From Micrococcales bacterium (GTDB taxonomy: Bacteria; Actinomycetota; Actinomycetes; S36-B12; UBA10799): 19,523 nucleotides of DNA. A model generated the notes under the pieces. It was given only the letters and a program-made list of their open reading frames with translations. It was not told the DNA's origin and searched no databases. The stretch lies in assembly GCA_016719135.1 (NCBI GenBank), contig JADKAV010000033.1, forward strand, positions 1 through 19,523. The letters are read 5' to 3'. Of this stretch, positions 13,939 through 19,523 are shown piece after piece. Position numbers and translations under genes: made by a program. The number at the start of each line of letters is the position of its first letter. Position 1 is the first letter of the stretch.

Positions 13939-14435
13939 CCATGCTGAACACCCGGGCAGCGCGCCGCGAGACGATCATCGAGATCATCCGGGGCGGCGCG
14001 GTCGCGTCCCAGTCCGACCTGGTGGAGATTCTGCGGGAGCGCGGGATCGACGTCACGCAGGCGACGGTGTCCCGTGACCTCGACGAGATCGGCGCGGTCA
14101 AGACGTTGTCCGCTGACGGCCGCCTGCTCTATGGGGTACCGGCCGAGGGGGGCGAGGACCGGCTGCAGGCTGACGAGCTCGAGGACATCAACGCCCGGCT
14201 CATTCGCGTAGCCGAGGACACCATGGTCTCGATCGCGCACAGTGGCAACCTGGTCGTTCTGCGCACACCTCCGGGTGCCGCACAGTACTTGGCCAGCGCT
14301 TTCGACCACAGTCACCTCGACGACGTCATCGGCACGATCGCCGGGGACGACACGATCCTGCTCGTGGTCGCCGAACACAGCTCAGGCGCGGTAGTTGCCG
14401 AACGCCTCCAACAACTCATCAAGAACCGTCGATAG
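13935..14435 (+). CDS. argR: Arginine repressor
   Basis: ArgR is a hexameric repressor that binds ARG boxes when loaded with arginine. The 166-residue protein has an N-terminal winged-helix domain (about 8-75) with SQSDLVEILRERGIDVTQAT and VSRDLDEIG, the family's recognition-helix signature. A C-terminal oligomerisation and arginine-binding domain follows, with NLVVLRTPPGAAQYLASAFD and GTIAGDDTILLV. The ATG at 13935 overlaps the argD TGA (ATGA) and has GGAGAGG at 13918-13924; a second ATG two codons later is possible. It lies inside the operon it likely controls, giving negative feedback through the palindrome at 9783-9804. In M. tuberculosis argF separates argD from argR; here nothing does. 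Confidence 0.95.
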   Translation: MTMLNTRAARRETIIEIIRGGAVASQSDLVEILRERGIDVTQATVSRDLDEIGAVKTLSADGRLLYGVPAEGGEDRLQADELEDINARLIRVAEDTMVSIAHSGNLVVLRTPPGAAQYLASAFDHSHLDDVIGTIAGDDTILLVVAEHSSGAVVAERLQQLIKNRR

Positions 14436-14445
14436 GAGAAATGAA

Positions 14446-15648
14446 ATGACTGACAGAGTGGTGCTCGCCTACAGCGGCGGTCTTGACACGTCGGTGGGAA
14501 TCGGCTGGGTCAAGGAACAGACCGGTGCCGAGGTGATCGCGCTGGCCGTGGACGTGGGCCAAGGCGGGGAGGACATGGAGGTCATCCGCAAGCGGGCTCT
14601 CGCGTGTGGCGCGGTGGAGTCCGAGGTGGCCGATGCGCGTGAGGAGTTCGCCGACGAGTACTGCCTGCCGGCGCTCAAGGCCGATGCGCTGTACATGGAC
14701 CGCTATCCGCTGGTCTCGGCGTTGTCCCGACCGGTGATCGTCAAGCATCTGGTCGCAGCAGCGCACAAGTACAACGCCAACGTGGTCGCCCACGGCTGCA
14801 CCGGCAAGGGCAACGACCAGGTCCGCTTCGAGGTGGGTATCCGCAACCTGGCGCCCAATCTCACCTGCCTGGCGCCCGTGCGCGACCTGGCGCTGACCCG
14901 CGACAAGGCGATCGACTTCGCCGAACGAGAGGGTCTGCCGATCGACGTGACCAGCAAGTCGCCGTACTCCATCGACCAGAACGTCTGGGGCCGCGCAGTC
15001 GAGACCGGTTTCCTGGAGGACATCTGGAACGGCCCGACCGAGCACCTGTACTCCTACACCCAGGACCCGGCGGTCCCGCGTGAGGCCGACGAGGTGGTCA
15101 TCACGTTCGACCGCGGACGCCCGGTGAAGATTGACGGCCAGGACGTCACCATGCTGCAGGCGATCGAGATCATGAACGCCCGGGCAGGCGCGCACGGCAT
15201 CGGCCGGATCGATGTCGTGGAGGACCGGCTGGTCGGCATCAAGAGCCGCGAGATCTACGAGAGCCCGGGACCGATGGCGCTGATCACCGCGCACATGGAA
15301 CTCATGAACGTCACTGTCGAACGCGAACTGCTGCGCTACTCGCGCGGGGTGAGCCAGCGGTGGGGCGAACTGGTCTACGACGGACTGTGGTTCAGCCCAC
15401 TGCGCAACGCCCTGGACGGTTTGCTGGAGGACGTCAACGCGTCGGTGTCCGGCGAGGTGCGGATGACGTTGCAGGGCGGGCGCGCGGTCGTCACGGGCCG
15501 TCGCAGCGATGCCAGCCTCTACGACTACGGCCTGGCGACCTACGACTCCGGTGACACGTTCGACCAGTCGCTGGCGCACGGGTTCATCGAACTCTGGGGC
15601 CTGCCCAGCCGCATGGCATACGCGCGCGACAACCGCATCCATGGCTGA
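14446..15648 (+). CDS. argG: Argininosuccinate synthase
   Basis: ArgG joins citrulline and aspartate, using ATP, to argininosuccinate. The 400 residues start MTDRVVLAYSGGLDTSVGIG, containing the N-type PP-loop (Ser10-Gly-Gly-Leu-Asp-Thr-Ser16). They continue with NVVAHGCTGKGNDQVRFE, TSKSPYSIDQNVWGRA, and VVEDRLVGIKSREIYESPG in the synthetase domain. The start is the ATG at 14446, because AGGAG (14434-14438, overlapping the argR stop) is 7 bases upstream. An earlier in-frame ATG at 14395 would add 17 unconserved residues from within argR. Its end overlaps argH by 8 bases. It belongs to the short bacterial form of about 400 residues. Confidence 0.96.
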   Translation: MTDRVVLAYSGGLDTSVGIGWVKEQTGAEVIALAVDVGQGGEDMEVIRKRALACGAVESEVADAREEFADEYCLPALKADALYMDRYPLVSALSRPVIVKHLVAAAHKYNANVVAHGCTGKGNDQVRFEVGIRNLAPNLTCLAPVRDLALTRDKAIDFAEREGLPIDVTSKSPYSIDQNVWGRAVETGFLEDIWNGPTEHLYSYTQDPAVPREADEVVITFDRGRPVKIDGQDVTMLQAIEIMNARAGAHGIGRIDVVEDRLVGIKSREIYESPGPMALITAHMELMNVTVERELLRYSRGVSQRWGELVYDGLWFSPLRNALDGLLEDVNASVSGEVRMTLQGGRAVVTGRRSDASLYDYGLATYDSGDTFDQSLAHGFIELWGLPSRMAYARDNRIHG

Positions 15649-17038
15649 AGGACGCACCGGGCAGGGCAGTCTGTGGGGAGGGCGTTTCGGGGCTGCGCCC
15701 GCGGCTGCGATGGCCCAGTTGAGCAAGTCCACGCACTTCGACTGGGCCCTTGCGCCCTACGACATCCGGCAGGGCACCGCGCACGCCAACGCGCTGCTGC
15801 GGGCGGGCTTGCTGGATGAGCCGACCCATGCGGCGCTGACTGCAGGACTGGAGCAGGTGGCTGCGGAGGTGGACTCCGGGCAATTGCAGCCTGCTGAGGC
15901 CGATGAGGACGTGCACGGGGCGCTGGAGCGCCGACTCATCGAGATCGTGGGCCAGGACGTGGGAGGTCGACTGCGGGCAGGTCGCAGCCGCAACGATCAG
16001 GTCGCCACGGATCTGCGGCTGCTGCTGCTCGACGTCTCGAACGCCGTCACCGCCGAGCTTGTCGATCTGTGCGGTGCGCTGCTCACGCAGGCTGAGCGGC
16101 ATCACGCGGATCCGGCGCCGGGTTTCACCCACCTGCAGCACGCGCAGCCGGTAACGCTGGGACATGAGATCGGCAAGCACGTCCAGCCCTTCCTGCGCGA
16201 TCTGTCCCGGTTGCGGGACTGGCAGCAGCGAACGTCTGTCTCGCCGATGGGTGCCGGCGCCCTTGCCGGTAACGGCCTGGGCCTGGATCCGGTTGCCACT
16301 GCTGCGGACCTGGGCTTCAGTCGCAGCTTCGAGAACTCCATCGATGCCGTCGTGGACCGGGACTTCGTGGCGGAGTTCCTGTTCATCACCGCAATGATCG
16401 GCGTGCATCTGTCGCGGTTGGGGGAGGAGATCTGCCTGTGGGCGACCTCGGAGTTCGGATGGGTCTATCTGCACGATGAGTTCTCGACCGGCTCCTCGAT
16501 CATGCCGCAGAAGAAGAACCCGGACTCCGCGGAACTCGCGCGCGGCAAGTCCGGCCGGCTCATCGGGGATCTGGTGTCCGTGCTCACCATGCTGAAGGGC
16601 CTGCCCTTCGCCTACAACCGGGATCTGCAGGAGGACAAGGAACCGGTCTTCGACGCGATCGCGACCTTGCGCCTGGTCCTGCCCGCGATGACAGGCACAG
16701 TGGCCACGCTGCGGTTCCGCCCGGAGGTGGCCGGGGCTGGCACGGCCGACGGGCACTCCCTGGCCACGGAGTTGGCCGACTGGTTGGTGCGACAGGGGAT
16801 GCCGTTCCGGCAGGCCCACGAGGTCTCCGGGCGGGCGGTGAAGGCCGCAGACGAGGCCGGTGTGCAGTTGTGGGAGGTGGATCTGCCGGCCGTCGATCCG
16901 GCCTTGACGCCGCGCGCGGTCGAGGCGCTCAGCGTCGATGCGGCGCTGGCGGCGCGCGGGCACCCGGGAGGTACCGCGCCTGAAGCCGTGGCCCGGCAGT
17001 TGAAACAAGCCCGGGAGGCGCTCGAACAGTACCGCTGA
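15641..17038 (+). CDS. argH: Argininosuccinate lyase
   Basis: ArgH splits argininosuccinate into arginine and fumarate, the last step of the pathway. The 465-residue protein has the fumarase/aspartase-superfamily elements: LWGGRF near the start, the AGRSRNDQVATDLRL segment, FTHLQHAQPVTLGHE with the catalytic histidine, and the signature GSSIMPQKKNPDSAELARGK, whose serine pair (285-286) lies on the mobile catalytic loop. The ATG at 15641 lies 8 bases inside the end of argG. A longer in-frame reading from 15509 would lie almost wholly within argG and is not conserved. Length is normal. It is the last biosynthetic gene of the cluster; the next gene, 17 bases on, seems to have its own promoter. 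Confidence 0.96.
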   Translation: MAEGRTGQGSLWGGRFGAAPAAAMAQLSKSTHFDWALAPYDIRQGTAHANALLRAGLLDEPTHAALTAGLEQVAAEVDSGQLQPAEADEDVHGALERRLIEIVGQDVGGRLRAGRSRNDQVATDLRLLLLDVSNAVTAELVDLCGALLTQAERHHADPAPGFTHLQHAQPVTLGHEIGKHVQPFLRDLSRLRDWQQRTSVSPMGAGALAGNGLGLDPVATAADLGFSRSFENSIDAVVDRDFVAEFLFITAMIGVHLSRLGEEICLWATSEFGWVYLHDEFSTGSSIMPQKKNPDSAELARGKSGRLIGDLVSVLTMLKGLPFAYNRDLQEDKEPVFDAIATLRLVLPAMTGTVATLRFRPEVAGAGTADGHSLATELADWLVRQGMPFRQAHEVSGRAVKAADEAGVQLWEVDLPAVDPALTPRAVEALSVDAALAARGHPGGTAPEAVARQLKQAREALEQYR

Positions 17039-17042
17039 GGCC

Positions 17043-17048
17043 TAGGAT
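17043..17048 (+). promoter_or_regulatory. -10 element of the membrane-protein gene, predicted leaderless
   Basis: TAGGAT fits TANNNT and ends 7 bases before the GTG at 17056. No Shine-Dalgarno with good spacing precedes that GTG. This suggests the gene is not simply the tail of the arginine operon but also has its own leaderless transcript. Confidence 0.5.
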
Positions 17049-17055
17049 CAGGCGG

Positions 17056-17847
17056 GTGTCGAGACCTTACGCGGGTATCGGGCCGCGATGGCTCGCGCTG
17101 CTGTTGCTGGCGTTCGCGGCACTGGAGATCCCGTGGGTGGTGTATCTGGCGTTCTTCCAGATCCAATCAGCAACGGTGTACCACACACATCTGGCGGCCG
17201 CCGGGGTGACGGTTGGGGCTGTTGTCGGCTGCGTGGTGGCGGCCCGCGGTTTGTGGCGCAGCTCGCCGTGGACGCCCATCGCGACGACCATCACCGGCAC
17301 GATTCTGCTCAGCGGCGGGGTCGCGGGCGCGCTCGCGGTCGACCTGCCGGACTACGCGGGACTGAACCGTTCGATCACGCTGCTCGCGATGGCAGTCCCC
17401 GGTGCCACAGTTGCGTTCGTCGCGTCCTATCGGACCCTTGTCCGCAAGCCGGGGCGCAGCCGGGACCGGGTCTTCGCGGTGCTGCTTGTGACATTGGCGG
17501 TTCTGCTGGTGGTGCGACTTCTCATCACCTTCGACAGCACAGGAGCCGAACTGTCGGCCAGCCATTTGCGGTTGCTGGTGGTACTGCTCGACACCGCCGA
17601 AGTGGTCGCGCTGGGCGGCAGCGGACTCGCGCTGATGAGCAACCGGCCGGCCGCCGCGATCTTCTGTGGTTCGGCCGGCATCGTCCTGTTCCTCGGGGAT
17701 GCGTGGCTGAACCTGGTGCTCGTCCCCGCCGGGCCGGCATTCGTCGCGGCGATCCTGTACGCCGTGGTGGGGGAGATCCCCTCGACCGCGATGTGCGCGA
17801 TGACGGTAATCATCGGGTATCGGTACTGGCGCCACGCTGAAGCCTAG
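17056..17847 (+). CDS. Uncharacterised eight-segment membrane protein
   Basis: I do not recognise a function. The 263-residue product is almost entirely hydrophobic, with about eight predicted membrane segments at roughly 11-34, 45-66, 74-96, 105-126, 139-159, 171-194, 199-222 and 227-256. A basic loop (KPGRSRDR, 131-138) separates the two sets of four. The halves look related: Pro71 and Pro198, and VPGATV (114-119) and IPSTAM (241-246), are both 127 residues apart, and the halves end in YRTLVR and YRYWRH. Asp215 and Asn219 in GDAWLNL lie within a segment and could be functional. No signal peptide, transporter signature or enzyme motif is visible. The GTG start is supported by a -10 element 7 bases upstream. 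It sits between argH and tyrS, with no clear tie to either. Confidence 0.75.
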   Translation: MSRPYAGIGPRWLALLLLAFAALEIPWVVYLAFFQIQSATVYHTHLAAAGVTVGAVVGCVVAARGLWRSSPWTPIATTITGTILLSGGVAGALAVDLPDYAGLNRSITLLAMAVPGATVAFVASYRTLVRKPGRSRDRVFAVLLVTLAVLLVVRLLITFDSTGAELSASHLRLLVVLLDTAEVVALGGSGLALMSNRPAAAIFCGSAGIVLFLGDAWLNLVLVPAGPAFVAAILYAVVGEIPSTAMCAMTVIIGYRYWRHAEA

Positions 17848-17850
17848 AAT
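17845..17850 (+). promoter_or_regulatory. Possible -10 element upstream of tyrS
   Basis: TAGAAT overlaps the stop codon of the membrane-protein gene and matches the element before pheS. It would give a leader of about 70 bases for tyrS. A second possibility is the weaker CAAGAT at 17916-17921, 7 bases before the GTG at 17929, which would make tyrS leaderless. Confidence 0.35.
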
Positions 17851-17928
17851 CGGCCGCTGTTCAGGTTGCGCCGCAGCTGGGCTCCCGGACCCACGCGCAC
17901 CATTGCGGTACCTGCCAAGATGGTCCAC

Positions 17929-19194
17929 GTGACCGACCTGCTCTCCGACCTGCAAGCCCGCGGCCTCGTCGCCTCGTCCACCGACCTCGGCGCCCTGGCC
18001 GAATCCATGGCCGGTGGGATCACGGTCTACGCCGGTTTCGACCCGACCGCGTCGAGTCTGCACGTGGGCAATCTGGTCCCGCTGCTGTTGCTGCGCAGGT
18101 TCCAGCAGGCCGGCCACCGCGTGATCGCCCTGGTCGGGGGCGCCACTGGGCTGATCGGCGATCCGAGCGGACGAAGCGCGGAGAGGACACTCAACACCGA
18201 CGACACCGTCGCGTCCTGGGTGGAACGTGTCAGGGGTCAACTCCAGCATTTCCTGGACTTCGATGGGGACAATCCAGCGACCCTGGTGTCGAACCTGGAG
18301 TGGACGGCACCCATGTCCGCGATCGAGTTCCTGCGCGACGTGGGCAAGCACTTCAGCGTCAACGCCATGCTCGGCAAGGAGTCGATCGCTGCCCGTCTGA
18401 ACGGCGACGGCATCAGCTACACCGAGTTCAGCTACATGCTGCTGCAGGCGATGGACTACCTGCACCTCTACCGCGATCACGACTGCGCGCTGCAGGTCGG
18501 TGGCTCCGATCAGTGGGGAAATATTACCGCCGGACTCGATCTCATCCGCCGGGTGGAAGGGCCCGAAAGCCATGCGCATGGTTTGACCGTCCCGCTGGTG
18601 ACCAAGGCCGACGGCACCAAGTTCGGCAAGACCGCCGGCGGCGCGATCTGGCTGGACGCCGAGCAGACCTCGCCGTTCGCGTTCTACCAGTTCTGGCTGA
18701 ACACCGACGACCGTGACATCGCATCGATGCTGCGGTACTTCAGTCTGCGGCCGCTGCCGGATATCGAGCAGGTCATCGCCGAGGGGGAGCGCAGGCCCGC
18801 TTCCCGCGCCGGGCAGAGAGCCCTTGCTGCGGAGCTCACCGACTTGGTGCACGGACGCGAAACGCGTGAGCACATCGAGGCCGCCAGCGCCGCGCTGTTC
18901 GGGCGGGGGGATCTGCAGGTGCTGCCCGCGCAGATCCTGCGGGAGTCGACCCAGGACGTCCCCACGGTCGGACTGCCCGCGGAAACCTCAGTGGTTGATG
19001 CCTTCCTCGCCGCAGGGCTGTCCGACTCCAAGTCCGCCGCGCGGCGCGCGATCAAAGAGGGCGGGGCGTACATCAACAACGAACGGGTTTCCGACGGCGA
19101 GACGGCTCTGCCGGCTGACCGAGCGCTGCACGGCAGGTGGCTATTGCTGCGGCGCGGTAAGCGGTCCATCGCTGTGGTGGATGTCGTTGGCTGA
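17929..19194 (+). CDS. tyrS: Tyrosyl-tRNA synthetase
   Basis: TyrS charges tRNA-Tyr; it is a class I homodimer. From the GTG at 17929 it has 421 residues. It shows YAGFDPTASSLHVGNL (Thr40, His45, Asn48), ALVGGATGLIGDPSGRS, SYTEFSYMLLQAMDYLHLY, GGSDQWGNITAGLDLI, the KMSKS-equivalent KFGKT (231-235), and a C-terminal S4 RNA-binding domain (SDSKSAARRAIKEGGAYINN). The second histidine of the class I HIGH motif is replaced by Asn48. The GTG is chosen because the protein then begins like its relatives (MTDLLSDLQARGL). An ATG at 17920 adds three residues and is also possible. Earlier starts add residues not expected in the family. It follows the membrane-protein gene by 81 bases and is the last gene in the window. 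Confidence 0.95.
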   Translation: MTDLLSDLQARGLVASSTDLGALAESMAGGITVYAGFDPTASSLHVGNLVPLLLLRRFQQAGHRVIALVGGATGLIGDPSGRSAERTLNTDDTVASWVERVRGQLQHFLDFDGDNPATLVSNLEWTAPMSAIEFLRDVGKHFSVNAMLGKESIAARLNGDGISYTEFSYMLLQAMDYLHLYRDHDCALQVGGSDQWGNITAGLDLIRRVEGPESHAHGLTVPLVTKADGTKFGKTAGGAIWLDAEQTSPFAFYQFWLNTDDRDIASMLRYFSLRPLPDIEQVIAEGERRPASRAGQRALAAELTDLVHGRETREHIEAASAALFGRGDLQVLPAQILRESTQDVPTVGLPAETSVVDAFLAAGLSDSKSAARRAIKEGGAYINNERVSDGETALPADRALHGRWLLLRRGKRSIAVVDVVG

Positions 19195-19523
19195 GGCTCA
19201 GGTGGGCGCCGTCCAGGTGAGGGAACACGTGACATCGCCTCGCGAAGTAGCCTCGTAGCTGCGAAATGACCCGTAGCTTGCCGGCTATCGCGCAACTAGC
19301 GGGACGGTCGGCAGACCGTGAGAGCGACATTCGCCCGGTGATGGGTCCAAATCCGCCCACGAAATCACCTTCTGATCAGGTATTTCGCGTAATGAGCCCA
19401 CCCCCTCTTCCGCCCCGCCAAAACGCCTGTTATCTTTAATTCTGTTGCCCGAAAGAGCAACTCCCACACAGTCCGAAACCTCTTCTAGAGGCCACCGACT
19501 CGCCTGGGAACCAGGGTGGTTGA
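19195..19523. other. Gene-free region after tyrS with small hairpins
   Basis: No coding region, tRNA or rRNA is visible in these 329 bases. ACGGTC (19304-19309) pairs with GACCGT (19314-19319) around GGCA, possibly part of a tyrS terminator although no T-run follows. CGTAGCT occurs twice about 11 bases apart near 19255-19278. The last 100 bases are relatively AT-rich and contain TATCTT (19431-19436), a possible -10. Three short hairpins follow: 19444-19461 (GAAA loop), 19479-19491 and 19503-19515. This may be the leader of whatever lies beyond the window; I saw no boxA-like antitermination element that would mark an rRNA operon. Confidence 0.4.

Noticed and set aside
14395..14445. Upstream ATG as the argG start
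   Set aside because: It would add 17 residues from within argR that are not part of the conserved ArgG N-terminus; AGGAG 7 bases before 14446 fixes the start there.
17167..18873. 568-codon open frame on the minus strand opposite the membrane-protein gene and tyrS
   Set aside because: Its translation is rich in Arg, Gln and Gly without motifs, and it lies opposite tyrS. Other long antisense frames (1231-2253, 5383-6699, 14419-15732, 15584-17008) were rejected for the same reason.
19195..19523. Promoter region of an rRNA operon after tyrS
   Set aside because: No boxA-type antitermination element, no convincing -35/-10 pair and no rRNA sequence is visible before the window ends.
1..19523. Novel defence, mobile or biosynthetic system
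   Set aside because: All substantial genes are housekeeping, common enzymes or one unknown membrane protein; there are no transposases, integrases, terminal repeats, CRISPR repeats or modular biosynthetic enzymes.

Overview
The window is a GC-rich segment of an actinomycete-type chromosome. Gene content, gene order and start-codon use all point to Actinomycetota: infC-rpmI-rplT followed by a SpoU-type rRNA methyltransferase, then pheST, then an argCJBD-R-GH cluster, then tyrS. This is recognisably the order of the M. tuberculosis infC-to-arg region, with some genes exchanged. The actinobacterial signs also include several genes with a TANNNT -10 element 6-7 nt before the start codon, which suggests leaderless mRNAs. 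I cannot assign a genus.

Layout. 17-1124: a secreted Ig-like surface protein whose frame is broken near 300-345. 1125-1521: a gene-free 397-bp region with a perfect 12-bp inverted repeat and, just before infC, a run of five hairpins, the last of which covers the infC Shine-Dalgarno. 1522-3412: the translation operon infC (ATC start), rpmI, rplT and a 2'-O-methyltransferase of the SpoU family. 3414-4373 (minus): a metallo-beta-lactamase-fold hydrolase. 4400-7947: pheS and pheT, the two subunits of phenylalanyl-tRNA synthetase. 7981-9633 (minus): an AMP-forming acyl-CoA synthetase-like enzyme. 9813-17038: the arginine operon argC-argJ-argB-argD-argR-argG-argH, tightly overlapping, with a palindromic ARG-box candidate directly before argC. 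17056-17847: an eight-segment membrane protein that looks internally duplicated. 17929-19194: tyrS. 19195-19523: gene-free, with several small hairpins.

Functionally the window is housekeeping. It holds initiation factor 3 and two 50S proteins, two aminoacyl-tRNA synthetases, and most of the arginine pathway. ArgJ recycles the acetyl group, ArgB, ArgC and ArgD make N-acetylornithine, and ArgG and ArgH convert citrulline to arginine. Ornithine carbamoyltransferase (argF), which links the two halves, is not in the cluster and must be elsewhere. ArgR is encoded inside the operon it probably represses.

Two genes (the first gene and argD) carry frameshifts of the same direction, each explained by one extra base or two missing bases. 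For argD, in an otherwise intact operon, a sequencing or assembly error is the simplest explanation. I found no mobile element, CRISPR array, tRNA or rRNA gene, and no obvious novel defence or biosynthetic system. The most interesting non-coding signal is the infC leader.
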